IMG/VR virus record: IMGVR_UViG_3300003702_000022
Span: 1-36,692 of that record
Reading direction: 5' to 3' (one strand)
Origin: a virus
DNA: 36,692 bases
In this document: positions 1 to 9,406 of the stretch, one piece after another
Numbering within the stretch: position 1 is the stretch's first letter
Layout: each line of letters opens with the position of its first letter
Notes under the pieces: generated by a model
Seen by the model: only the letters and a program-made list of their open reading frames with translations
Told to the model about the DNA's origin: nothing
Databases searched by the model: none
Position numbers and translations under genes: made by a program

Positions 1-3000
1 CGTTCCTTGGACGATATCTTCAGAGGCGGGATCGAATTGCTTGTAGTTTTCTTGTTCGAGGAGGTCGGGATTGCCATATTCATCTGTCTCCATTACGGCC
101 AGAACCTTGAACGAATCAAGATACTTGCCGGGAAGTAATTCCCTAACAGCCTGCTGTATTTCAGCAGGATCTATGTTCTTTGTGTACTCACCTGGAATCA
201 GGTGAAGCATAACTCCAGTTGGAGTTGCTTCTCCAATGAATCCACCAACCGTATCTCCATCTGAATCCTTGAATTGGTCAGCGAAAACCTTAACCAAATC
301 GCTCATTACCCACATGGCATCATTGCCTGTGACTCCATGTATCCATGTAGATATCTGTTCAGCGAATTGTCTCTGCGGTACCTCTTCCGGAATGGATATC
401 GGAGATTCTGTTTCGATACGCCTTCGTGCATCCGCTACTGATTCCTGATCATCCAGAAGAACGAACTGCGTATTGCCCATTGCGTACTGATTAAACTCAA
501 TACCAAGGAGGGCAGCGACTTGTCTCCGCTGAAGAGCGGTTAGCCTTACGGGCCGACCTCCCTTTGTTGTAGCAGTGAAGGGGATCCTGATATTGGGAGA
601 TACATCGCGTTCCCAAGTACCAAAGGAATCTGTCGTTACTCGGTGAAGGTTTACCTTTTCTCCGACGATTGCACTGAACAAGTCTTCTAGAATGCTTGGC
701 TTCTTGTCCTTGCCCTTACCCTTCTTGGCGGCCAACTCTCGCATCGTTGACCTATGTATCCTGTTGTAATCATCAAGGGCACGCCTAGCACTCTTCTTGC
801 TGGCTACACCCCTACCCTCATCGGGCAACCTGTCAAAGTTTTCCCGTAGCTTGAAAGCGACTGATGCAGCTTCCACGGAGGCTGGATGCATTCCGCCACC
901 AACTTCCATCGTTTCCGTTCTGGTATGGAGCCGGTGCCTCTCTCGGGCTGGCTGTAGTCCTGCAACAAGGCGAGGCTGTCTAAGGAAGGTATCGTCTATT
1001 CCAGCAGCACCTCCTGGAATGTTTCCACCAAATCCATTACTTACCAAACGATTCACTAGAGATTGATAGACAAGAGCGTAGTCTTCTGGGCCAGTGGCTT
1101 GCCCTTCATCCATTCGATAATTAACCCATAGCAACGCCTGCACCTGCCATGGATTAAATGGCCTCGTATTTATGTCTGGCATTTCGCTAATGGAAGCATT
1201 CTCCAGTTCAGTTAACTGGGTAATCCAATCGGCCAAAAGGAAATAGGTAGTTGCATTGATGTCTGTCCCTTCCAACCCGAACGTCCTTGCCATCATCGTA
1301 TCGATAACAGGAATATGCTTATCCCCATTAACGCCAGCCATCCTCTGGAGAGTTCCAGCGTAGTTCTCGAACTTCAATCCATTGACTTCATTCTCGGCAA
1401 GGGCCCTTCTGACTGAACCGGGATTGATAACGCCAGTGAGAATGGGACTTCCCTGCTTTCCGAGTTCCTCGTCTAGGGCGTATACATTCCTCATGTCCTC
1501 GGAAATAATTGCAACTGCCTTTGCGAAGTTATCTCCCGGCCTCGCTTGAGCAGATGTAGCGGCAATGAGATTGATGAACCTCTGCTTGAATCCACGAGAC
1601 AGCCCAGTACCGCCAAAGAAGATTCCAGAGAGTTCGTACCAATACCTAGCTGCATCAGGCAATCCAAATGAAGCATTGATGAAATCCATACTTGGAGGAG
1701 TGATGGTCAAGCCTCTCTTCTGCAAGTACTCCTCTGGCTTATACCCGAGCGCCTCCAGCTTCCTATAGCTATTCCAAAGAAAGCCACCCTTCCCGGTCCT
1801 TGGATCGCCATAGATAAGTTTCTGTAGAACGCCGGGAGTTCCTGCGTACTTGGCTACCAACGCAGAGCCGGGACCACGAGGCTGATCCTCAAAGGGAGAA
1901 GTCAACTGACCCCAAACGGATCTCACGTATTTCAGAGTGGAATCAACGCTCACTGGTTCGCGAACGGAATCAGGAATTAATTGATTGAACTCCTCTGGAG
2001 TTGGATTGAAACGTGCCTGCTTATCAAGTTCCCTTGTATTGATTGGGAATCTACCTGCATAATAAGCTTCGTCTATTGCATTGGTTTCATCCTGATCCCA
2101 GAACTCACCGCTCCTGTCTACATACCCAACCGTATAATCATTGACGCTCTTTCTTGCAGGATCTCCTTCGGACCAGAAGACCCTTGAAAGAAGTTCTCCG
2201 AAATCCTCTCCGTTATCCGAGACGAAGATATCGTTAGTTCTCTTGTCCCTTACGGATCGAACGAAGCTATCGGTATCGGGATACCCAATGCCAGTTGCCT
2301 TGGCGTATCGTGAAGAAGAAATCCGACTCCTTACATCCGAAGGAAGGGAGTCGTAGGTTGGCATATTGAAAATAGGATCAACTGCCCGGGATTCCTTGAC
2401 AGGGAAAAGCCTTTCGGATGCTGCTAGATCTGCACCTCTAAGAAGATATCCATTGGTACCCCGGAAGTACTGCCTCTCGACATCGAGTACCACACTTAGT
2501 CGTGATTCTTCCGGGTCGTATCTGGGCCCGAAGCGGGGGGGAGGCAGAATCCTTCCCTCGCTTTCATACCAACCTACTGTCTTTCCGCGATTTATGGCCG
2601 GGTAGTATCTCCTGAGCCCACTATCAGTAAAGCTCAAGGACTCCGCCAATGCATCAAGTCTTTTTGAATAGAATTTTTCGAGAGACCCAGTCGCCGCTGA
2701 CCATTCAATGAAGTCCGGCTGCTCCTTACGAATAAAATCCTGAAGCGTATCTACTACAGTTCCAATTACCTTGAACGGGAAAGTTCTATCAAGAGAAGAG
2801 GCAAGCTCGAACTTGTCTTCTCCAAATTTATCCTCACCCATGGCAATGATGGCGGGGCTATGCTGATCTCCCTCACCTCCAATAACGAATTGCACAGAGG
2901 CAATCGTCTTTCCTCTCATTGGATCCGCAAGCGACTCGAAATCCTCATCTCCTCTCGCCACGCGATATGCCGCATAGAGATCTATCTCAACCGTCAGCGG

Positions 3001-6000
3001 AATTACCCACTGCCCCTTTACGAATATGTCTGCATATGATGCATAGCTAGCTACGGGATCTCCGGGCTCAACATCCACTCCGGCAGTACCAAAATGCTTA
3101 ATTCTGTCCCATTCCCACTTAACTGGTTTGGCTGAATACTTAACCAGTTCCGAGATAGGCATCTCATCAAGGAACTCTTCGGCATTCGCTCCTTCAGGGA
3201 TCTCTGGCTCCAGCCTACTAACGAGCCTTGAGTCTCGGTCGGGAGGAAGATCCTCCCTATCGATCCCACCGGATACCAAGGTAATCTTGTTGGACGTATC
3301 CCTATTCTTTAATTCGGACTCGTCTTTCTTTCTCCGTAGCTGGGAAATCTTCTGTTGCCAGAACGTACTGTTGATGTCCTTGATCGTTCTGATTATTGGC
3401 TTTCCATCAGCCACGCGTTCTCTGCCTGCAATGTCTCCTGACTCGATAGCCTCGAATACTTCATCGGCTGACTTGAATTCATTTACAACGAGGAAGTTGA
3501 GGAACTTCGTCATGAAGTTCTTCAGTCGATCCAAGAGAGTACGAGGGGTACCAGACACTCCCTTGCCAGTCTTCATGTAGGACCGGAAGGCTTCGGCAAT
3601 AGCCTCCTCGTAGATCTCGTCAGGATTTGCGGCCTTATCCCTGTAGGAAGCTCTTGCAACGTCGAAAAATGTAGCGCCATTGGGGTCGCCAGGGATCTTC
3701 TTGTTCTCTACGTAATCCTTTAGGACAGTCCATTCCTTCTCTGTGAACAGATCGAGTGATCGGACATCATGAAGGAGTTCATGATTTACAACATCAATAA
3801 GCACATTGATCTGGTCTTCGATTGGACGTGATGGATCGATACGATCAAGGGCTAGAGTGATCCCCTCTACAGGATTGTGGACACCCTCTACTGGAAATTC
3901 TTCTTCCGTCTTCTCGCCGGTATTTGGGTCTATCCCTTTTCTTGTTCCCCTAAGAACATTCGCCAGACGTAAACGAATTCCCGCCAATCCCATACCAGAC
4001 AGGGCATCTTCAACTCCTGCGGCAAGCTGCTCCCTCCAAGAGATCTCCTCATCAAGGGTTTCGCCCTTGATGAGCTTCCTATTGATCAGCCTGGGCTTAA
4101 TCTTTGCGGCATCTTCTTTGACCAAGGCCGCTACCCTTTCCTCAAAAGGAAGGGGACCAATGCGATCCTTGTTGTACTTTTCTTTCTTCCGATTTGCTTC
4201 GTGCTGGTTCTTTACAAAGTCAATCGTCTCTTGAAAAGTATCACCACGGGCATCCGTTCCAGTCTCACGTATCTCTACCCCGCGCTTTGCCACGGAGGAG
4301 GTCGTGTACTTGGGGGCGGACTCGACAATCTCGACCTTGGATCCGGGTACCTGCCTCAGTGCGCGAGTCTTCGCCTTTCGGACAGTGGCCCTCGGATCCT
4401 TACTGTCGAGCGGCTTCTTGTAGGCCCCGATGACCTCGCCATCTTGGTAAAGTAGATACTCCGTATTGTTATCTTGCATATCCTTCGCAAGAACACGAGC
4501 ATCTCTTACGTTCATTCTCCCACCAATGATCGATCCCTTTTCATTGTGAATAAAGAATCCCTTACCAGAGACAGTAGAGAGTTCTCTCTTCTCAAGAATG
4601 GAAGAGATGGTTATCGGGAAGTGCTGAGTACCCCTCTGCTCTGCATCCCCCCTATCGATCATGTCTTTACGAATTGTACGGGTAAGAACAGGATTAACCC
4701 TTCCCCTTCCCATAACCGCTTCGATAATGTCCTTTGTGATCATCGGGGTCGGTCGGCCAGTGCCCTTGTCTACTCTATTGCGAGCCCTCTCCAGTATCTC
4801 CCTGTACTGCTGTTCGTTATATCGCTTCTTTTCCGGAAGAAGCTTTCCATTCTTTCGGACGGCATCTCCGCGAGCGATGGCTTCGTTTCTAATCCCACGA
4901 GCGACAGCGGTATCTTCCGGGGAATTGGTGAGCTTCAAGGTATCGAGAATGCTTTTGACGGTAAGGTTTCGTGCGGCCACAGCGGCAGCGCCCGGTATCA
5001 CCGGACCAGTCAGCGGACCCCATTGACTTTGTATGGTCTTCCCGGGCCTGTCTGGCCTCTTGCTTCTAGGACGGTGTGCATTGAGGGCTTCTTCATACTC
5101 ACTATCAATGAACGCCGAAAGACTTACGCGCTTGAATTGCTTTGAGAACTTGAGTACTGCCTCATAGACATCCCTTTTCTGGTCGGGATCCATTCTGTCT
5201 ATGTGGGCTTCGCCTTTAGTAATCAAATTCCCTTCTTCATCTCTTTTTTCTGTAATGCGTTTCGAGAAAGCCATGAAGGCAAGGTCATTGCTCCAGTTGA
5301 TGTTCCTTCCTTGCGCTGCGTCATGGATATCCTTGGGAGTGACGGGTCTATTTCCAATACGAGCTAGCGCCTCTTGCAGGGCATCCTCGTCTACGGAAGA
5401 GAGATCGATGCCAAGCCTTCGTCTCTGAAGCTCCTCTTCGTTTCCAGAGGCAATCAGTTGCTGCTCTTCCCGAAGGCTCCTCTGGACTTGCCCATCGACA
5501 ATATTTCGTATCTCTTCCTCACCCTTGAGATCCTCTTCGTAGTCTTCCTGAGCCTTGCGCGCACCGGAATACTGCGCGGCAGTGCTGGCTGCACCGTAAG
5601 CGGTACCGGCAACACCACCTGCAATGCCTGCGTAAACAACTTCCTTTACGTTTTCTGCATCAGATGGGGAGATGGAAAGGCCCGCTTGGGCTCGTTCTAG
5701 AATGGTCTGGGCCATTTCTGTGGGGATCTCGCTACTCGCATCAAGGGCTTGACGTTTAATGAATTTCGAGATGCTTTGAGCGGCAGCCCTCTGGACTGCG
5801 CCACGAGTAGGATCCATCAATGCAACGAAGACATACTCAAGGGCTGCTTGAGCAGGGGCGGCCATAGCTGCATTGGCAATCTCAAGATCTTCGGGTGACG
5901 TAGCACCCTCTTCTACCTGCCGAGATAGATTGTCCGCAAAGAAGAGGGGAACCATTGAACCGGCACCCATCGCGTGACCAAAGATCTTTCTGGTTCTACC

Positions 6001-6504
6001 GCTCGGACCTGCGGAAACACCGGCACGAAGAGCCGGAATCTTCCGTGCTGCCGTAGTCGCGAGTGCTCCTTGACCAAGGCGATTGGCTATTGCCATGCTT
6101 GCAATGTAAGGAAGGGTTTGTCCAGTTACGTCCTTGAGGTAACCCCATCCTTCATCCATCGAACCAACTAGACCCTCTTCTTCCCACGCCTTCCTTACGT
6201 CATCGAATGTAACCGGATTTGGGTTTGCATCAGAGGCCCATCTCTCGGCTTCCTGAAGAGACTTGATACCCTCTTCGTACTTCTCTTCATCTCCAAGCAT
6301 CGAGCCGAGAACGAGATCCGGCATTGCCCCGAGCCTACCGACAGCACCCTTGAGTCCTGATTCGGCAGCGGCCCAGAAGCCAGAAGGAGCCTCCGGAAAA
6401 AGTTCCGGACGCTCCTTGATGACAACAGATCTAGCCTGCTCAAATGTTACGTCATCCGGATAGGTCTGACGTGTTCCATCCGGAAGCCTTAGATCCCACG
6501 GCAT
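1..6504 (-). CDS. Giant polyvalent internal virion protein with HExxH metallopeptidase motif (partial, 3' end outside window)
   Basis: I translated the minus strand from the ATG at 6504 and found it open to the left edge, giving at least 2168 codons with no stop. The N-terminus (residues 2-10, ...LRLPDGT) resembles the short LPDGT leader common at the start of phage-ejected proteins. Residues about 130-330 are Ala/Gly-rich with several hydrophobic stretches. An HELLH zinc-binding motif lies at residues 908-912 (3769-3783), followed by an acidic helix with EEAIAEAF at about 950, a plausible third-ligand region. Residues about 1170-1305 resemble the small GNAT-like phage domain (VIGTVVDTLQDFI...). 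Residues about 1603-1795 resemble a domain seen in other polyvalent proteins (LIAATSAQ..., PVID.MMAR.FG, WQVQALLWV). By family knowledge such proteins are packaged in the capsid and injected. It is the last gene of the late operon visible here. Domain names come from memory; catalytic activity is untested. Confidence 0.85.
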   Translation of the reverse strand, partial: MPWDLRLPDGTRQTYPDDVTFEQARSVVIKERPELFPEAPSGFWAAAESGLKGAVGRLGAMPDLVLGSMLGDEEKYEEGIKSLQEAERWASDANPNPVTFDDVRKAWEEEGLVGSMDEGWGYLKDVTGQTLPYIASMAIANRLGQGALATTAARKIPALRAGVSAGPSGRTRKIFGHAMGAGSMVPLFFADNLSRQVEEGATSPEDLEIANAAMAAPAQAALEYVFVALMDPTRGAVQRAAAQSISKFIKRQALDASSEIPTEMAQTILERAQAGLSISPSDAENVKEVVYAGIAGGVAGTAYGAASTAAQYSGARKAQEDYEEDLKGEEEIRNIVDGQVQRSLREEQQLIASGNEEELQRRRLGIDLSSVDEDALQEALARIGNRPVTPKDIHDAAQGRNINWSNDLAFMAFSKRITEKRDEEGNLITKGEAHIDRMDPDQKRDVYEAVLKFSKQFKRVSLSAFIDSEYEEALNAHRPRSKRPDRPGKTIQSQWGPLTGPVIPGAAAVAARNLTVKSILDTLKLTNSPEDTAVARGIRNEAIARGDAVRKNGKLLPEKKRYNEQQYREILERARNRVDKGTGRPTPMITKDIIEAVMGRGRVNPVLTRTIRKDMIDRGDAEQRGTQHFPITISSILEKRELSTVSGKGFFIHNEKGSIIGGRMNVRDARVLAKDMQDNNTEYLLYQDGEVIGAYKKPLDSKDPRATVRKAKTRALRQVPGSKVEIVESAPKYTTSSVAKRGVEIRETGTDARGDTFQETIDFVKNQHEANRKKEKYNKDRIGPLPFEERVAALVKEDAAKIKPRLINRKLIKGETLDEEISWREQLAAGVEDALSGMGLAGIRLRLANVLRGTRKGIDPNTGEKTEEEFPVEGVHNPVEGITLALDRIDPSRPIEDQINVLIDVVNHELLHDVRSLDLFTEKEWTVLKDYVENKKIPGDPNGATFFDVARASYRDKAANPDEIYEEAIAEAFRSYMKTGKGVSGTPRTLLDRLKNFMTKFLNFLVVNEFKSADEVFEAIESGDIAGRERVADGKPIIRTIKDINSTFWQQKISQLRRKKDESELKNRDTSNKITLVSGGIDREDLPPDRDSRLVSRLEPEIPEGANAEEFLDEMPISELVKYSAKPVKWEWDRIKHFGTAGVDVEPGDPVASYASYADIFVKGQWVIPLTVEIDLYAAYRVARGDEDFESLADPMRGKTIASVQFVIGGEGDQHSPAIIAMGEDKFGEDKFELASSLDRTFPFKVIGTVVDTLQDFIRKEQPDFIEWSAATGSLEKFYSKRLDALAESLSFTDSGLRRYYPAINRGKTVGWYESEGRILPPPRFGPRYDPEESRLSVVLDVERQYFRGTNGYLLRGADLAASERLFPVKESRAVDPIFNMPTYDSLPSDVRSRISSSRYAKATGIGYPDTDSFVRSVRDKRTNDIFVSDNGEDFGELLSRVFWSEGDPARKSVNDYTVGYVDRSGEFWDQDETNAIDEAYYAGRFPINTRELDKQARFNPTPEEFNQLIPDSVREPVSVDSTLKYVRSVWGQLTSPFEDQPRGPGSALVAKYAGTPGVLQKLIYGDPRTGKGGFLWNSYRKLEALGYKPEEYLQKRGLTITPPSMDFINASFGLPDAARYWYELSGIFFGGTGLSRGFKQRFINLIAATSAQARPGDNFAKAVAIISEDMRNVYALDEELGKQGSPILTGVINPGSVRRALAENEVNGLKFENYAGTLQRMAGVNGDKHIPVIDTMMARTFGLEGTDINATTYFLLADWITQLTELENASISEMPDINTRPFNPWQVQALLWVNYRMDEGQATGPEDYALVYQSLVNRLVSNGFGGNIPGGAAGIDDTFLRQPRLVAGLQPARERHRLHTRTETMEVGGGMHPASVEAASVAFKLRENFDRLPDEGRGVASKKSARRALDDYNRIHRSTMRELAAKKGKGKDKKPSILEDLFSAIVGEKVNLHRVTTDSFGTWERDVSPNIRIPFTATTKGGRPVRLTALQRRQVAALLGIEFNQYAMGNTQFVLLDDQESVADARRRIETESPISIPEEVPQRQFAEQISTWIHGVTGNDAMWVMSDLVKVFADQFKDSDGDTVGGFIGEATPTGVMLHLIPGEYTKNIDPAEIQQAVRELLPGKYLDSFKVLAVMETDEYGNPDLLEQENYKQFDPASEDIVQGT

Positions 6505-6526
6505 GGGTTATTGCAACCTTGAATTT

Positions 6527-8065
6527 CTATTGAGTTTCCTGTCCAGATGTATCGATTCCACGAACCGGGTTCATTGGCGAGGCTCCTTGGGTAGGTCTGC
6601 CAACAAGCCCGCCATACGGATTTAGTACCATTTCATTCATCATGCTGTACACCTCGTAGGTATGTTCCCACTGCTCTGCTTCGCTCATATTATTGGTGAT
6701 ATCCCCGTTCTCAATTAGCTGTTGCTTCAGCTTGAGAAGATCAACGGGCTTACCCCCTAACGCAGCAGAGGCACGGGCCGCCATTCCCGTGTAGTCCAAC
6801 CTTCGACTTGCCAATTCATAAGTGGCCTCGCGAGCTAGGGAACTCTCTCGTCGGATATCCATCTGCTCTGGAACCTGAAGAGCGTTCCGGAAACCAGCCG
6901 TCACAGCATCGAGTGTATCTCCGGTGCTTTGGCCCATGCCAACACCGAACTGACCAACAGTCTGGAAGGCTTGCTCCCACGGGCCGGGGGCCGTTTCGCG
7001 AATTCTTTCTTGCCAAGAACGAACGCCAGAATCCTGGGCAGGCTGACCACCTGCACCTCCAACATCTTGTGCGCCCAACTGGGAAGCGGCAATCAGTGCC
7101 TGAGTTTCCAATTTCTTTCTTTCTTCGTCTTTTTCTTCATCTTCTTTTCCTCCGAAGTACCAATCTGCTCCAAGGCCAGCACCAGCAAGCGCCATCACGG
7201 GATGACGACGGAGAAATCCTCCCTTCTTCGCTACGCCTGCACTAGCGTCTGCGGCTACCTTTCCAAGGGTGGGTGCGCTCTTGGAGCCTCCGGCTAGAAG
7301 ACCTGCCGCAAGTGCATTGGGGATACCGGATCCGCCAGCGGGAAGACTGGCCGCAGCCGCACTCCCGGCTGCACTCCCAGCCGCACCTTCAGCGGCAGCC
7401 GGGGCACCACCACCAAGCCATTTGGGCAACTTGGGCATCGCCTTCATGAGCCTAATCGCCCAAGGTGCGCCAGCGGCAGCCGCAGAAGAGATAGCTCCCC
7501 ACATTAAAGGCGACGCCTCGGGAAGTCCCGTCTGGGGGTTAATCGAAGTACCCATCTGATTGATCTCCTTCGGGCCTACGTGCATGAGTTGGGTGTCCCC
7601 ACCACGCCCCATATGGGCCAAGCGTCTAGCATTGGGCCGAACCGGCCCTCCACGCTGGAATCCACCGAGCATCTGAGGAGGCATTTGAGGAGGCATCTGG
7701 GGTGGCATTTGAGGTGGCATCTGGGGCATCCGGGGCGGCATAGGAGCGCCACCCATCGGAGGGCCCTGTGGTCCCATTGGGGGGCCTTGCGGAGGCATCT
7801 GTGGCCCCTGCGGGCCCATCGGAGTGCCCTGTGGGCCTCCGCCCGGGATCCCAGACGCACGCGCCACGTACTCCTCCACCACGTTCCGGGGACCACGATC
7901 CTGCTCTGCGTTATAAGCCGCTTCGGCAGATCGCATCTCTTCCCGACGCTTGAGTTCGTCCGCAGCCATCCATGTACGGGGATCTCCCGACTTGGCGCGT
8001 CGAACGACATCTCCCTGCGGGAGATTACGAAGAAGTTCTTGATAGTCTAGTAGTGTTATCGCCAT
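6527..8065 (-). CDS. Pro/Gln/Met-repeat internal virion protein with GRGGD...TGLPE motif
   Basis: 512 aa, ATG start, ending 22 nt before the giant gene. Residues 1-70 are charged and helical. Residues 74-132 are low-complexity GPQGPxM and PPQM repeats. Residues 153-183 carry the signature GRGGDxxLMHVxxxExNQM followed by TSINPxTGLPEA. The same signature appears in the LysM protein at 13817-16057, so the two are partly paralogous. An Ala/Gly-rich stretch (190-300) includes a possible membrane-interacting segment around 289-303, then an acidic/basic linker (EDEEKDEERKK) and a helical tail. I infer a capsid-internal or ejection role from its place among the large internal proteins. No enzymatic domain is visible. 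Confidence 0.8.
   Translation of the reverse strand: MAITLLDYQELLRNLPQGDVVRRAKSGDPRTWMAADELKRREEMRSAEAAYNAEQDRGPRNVVEEYVARASGIPGGGPQGTPMGPQGPQMPPQGPPMGPQGPPMGGAPMPPRMPQMPPQMPPQMPPQMPPQMLGGFQRGGPVRPNARRLAHMGRGGDTQLMHVGPKEINQMGTSINPQTGLPEASPLMWGAISSAAAAGAPWAIRLMKAMPKLPKWLGGGAPAAAEGAAGSAAGSAAAASLPAGGSGIPNALAAGLLAGGSKSAPTLGKVAADASAGVAKKGGFLRRHPVMALAGAGLGADWYFGGKEDEEKDEERKKLETQALIAASQLGAQDVGGAGGQPAQDSGVRSWQERIRETAPGPWEQAFQTVGQFGVGMGQSTGDTLDAVTAGFRNALQVPEQMDIRRESSLAREATYELASRRLDYTGMAARASAALGGKPVDLLKLKQQLIENGDITNNMSEAEQWEHTYEVYSMMNEMVLNPYGGLVGRPTQGASPMNPVRGIDTSGQETQ
7670..7846 (-). repeat. Tandem low-complexity repeat coding GPQGPxM / PPQM units
   Basis: Degenerate tandem units of 12-15 nt encode residues 74-132 of the 512-aa protein. 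On the plus strand they read as runs of gaggaggcat and ggtggcat variants. Five consecutive MPPQ-type units sit at the 3' side. Such a tract can change length by slippage. It is coding sequence, not a CRISPR array. Confidence 0.85.
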
Positions 8066-8068
8066 GGT

Positions 8069-8974
8069 TTAGCCCCAATCCGCACCGGCAGCGGCGCTTC
8101 CGATAGCACCGATACCGCTCAAGATAGCACCAGCCGTTCTAGCCCCACTACCACCCTGTGCGCCGGTCTGTACCTGCATCTGATCCGCAGCAAGCGGAAC
8201 TCCATGCAGCATTGATCCGTACCAACTCAGCATCTTTCGCTCGTAGGATTCTTGTTCAAGGAAGTCGCTGTAGGCAATATCCATTGCCTTCTGCTCTAGT
8301 TCTCGGCGACCTGCACCCATTGCCTCAAGGGCATTCAGTCTCTCGAATGCCTGAGCCTGCTGTGTCTTCGCCAAGGATTGTGATTGCTGGGCAATCCATT
8401 GCTGCATCTGGGCTCCACCCTCTAGTGCAGTGCGATCTGCTTGGAATCCAGCCTGAGCCTGTTCCCATGCCCGCTGGCGACCCATGACCTCCGCGTCGTG
8501 AAGAGCCTGCATCTTGTTCTGGGTGCCAAGAGCAAGTTGCTCCATCTGCCCGGAACCACCGTATGCTTCTGCACCAACACCCCCAAGACGGGTACGTGTT
8601 AGCTGCTTGTCCCAATCCGAAGCCAGACGACGCTTCTCTACATCAAGCACGTTTTCAAAGAATGGGGATGAGTACTGAGCGTAAGCATCGGATCCCCACA
8701 TCGGGACATTCCGTGCGTACTTACTAGCCTCACCTAGCGCACCGGCTGCAATGCCAAGACCGGGCCTTTCGCCCTGCTGGTAAAGCTGTCGAATGCCCCT
8801 CTGGGAGCGAAGTTCATCCGGGCCATACGGTGTCAACCTCTTCCCACCGTATTTCTGGAACGGCCTACGGCTCGCACGCGACGACCGGGACATCAAGTCC
8901 TTATAGAACGGGGCTACTTCCTTGGGAAGTTCTTGCCTAGTACTTTGCGTTGCCGGGGATCCACCACCACCCAT
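8069..8974 (-). CDS. Conserved Gln/Ala-rich coiled-coil virion protein
   Basis: 301 aa, ATG start, 3 nt upstream of the next gene. The N-terminus (MGGGGS) is followed by a basic segment (KDLMSRSSRASRRPF). Residues about 100-245 are a long Gln/Ala/Glu-rich helix (FFENVLDVEKRRLASDW..., AYGGSGQMEQLALG). The tail contains YGSMLHGVPLAA and a Gly/Ala-rich hydrophobic end. I recall this arrangement (N/D-V-.-D-.-.-K-R, GGSRQ-like, SMLxGVP) from many marine podovirus-like genomes as an uncharacterised structural protein, probably an internal core or ejection component. No database check was possible. Its position between the GNAT-like and Pro/Gln repeat genes fits this. Confidence 0.78.
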   Translation of the reverse strand: MGGGGSPATQSTRQELPKEVAPFYKDLMSRSSRASRRPFQKYGGKRLTPYGPDELRSQRGIRQLYQQGERPGLGIAAGALGEASKYARNVPMWGSDAYAQYSSPFFENVLDVEKRRLASDWDKQLTRTRLGGVGAEAYGGSGQMEQLALGTQNKMQALHDAEVMGRQRAWEQAQAGFQADRTALEGGAQMQQWIAQQSQSLAKTQQAQAFERLNALEAMGAGRRELEQKAMDIAYSDFLEQESYERKMLSWYGSMLHGVPLAADQMQVQTGAQGGSGARTAGAILSGIGAIGSAAAGADWG

Positions 8975-8975
8975 A

Positions 8976-9398
8976 TCAAATCTCCTTCTCTACGACGACC
9001 GAGGTTTGCTTAAACCCATAGGGTTCAAGTGACCTAGACCATCCTTTTCTACCCTCGACCCTCATCACATCGCAGTAATTGAGTCGAGCAAAATTCTCTA
9101 GTTCTTTCATGCTTTCGTACAGGTATTCGTCCAAGCCATCACCCTTGATCCCACCGGCACAGGCCACGATTTCCATGATCTTTTTCTGTGGGGTTTCCCA
9201 GACTTGGGTCACGAGAACGCCAATGATTTCGTTCTCTTTATTGGCAACGATCCAGAGTTGTTGCTCCTCGGATTGAATTCTCTTTCCAATATCATCAACC
9301 GTGTACTTTCCGTTTGATCTCTTCTCGAAGCGAAGTAAATGCTCCTTGGCCTCGTCCCAGACCACATGAAAATAATGCTTCGGTACGGAAGTGATCAC
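8976..9398 (-). CDS. GNAT-like N-acetyltransferase-fold phage protein
   Basis: 140 aa, starting with GTG at 9398. A strong AGGAG lies 5 nt upstream, so the GTG is well supported. The fold signs are those of a short GNAT: a helix with DDIGKRIQ, then LWIVANKENEIIGVLVTQV (beta-strands 2-4), a helix around DEYLYESMKELENFARLN, and CDVMRVEGRKGWSRSLEPYGF near the C-terminus. The usual acetyl-CoA loop (R/Q-x-x-G-x-G/A) is replaced by ACAGGIKGDGLDEYL, so catalysis is uncertain. Similar small proteins sit beside internal virion genes in marine podoviruses. Function may be structural rather than enzymatic. Confidence 0.72.
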   Translation of the reverse strand: MITSVPKHYFHVVWDEAKEHLLRFEKRSNGKYTVDDIGKRIQSEEQQLWIVANKENEIIGVLVTQVWETPQKKIMEIVACAGGIKGDGLDEYLYESMKELENFARLNYCDVMRVEGRKGWSRSLEPYGFKQTSVVVEKEI

Positions 9399-9406
9399 TG
9401 GATCTC

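Noticed and set aside
4474-5145. 223-aa plus-strand open frame
   Set aside because: Lies wholly inside the giant minus-strand gene; the composition is typical of a shadow frame.
7670-7846. Possible CRISPR-like or regulatory tandem array
   Set aside because: Units are 12-15 nt, degenerate and in frame with the Pro/Gln/Met protein; there are no spacers.
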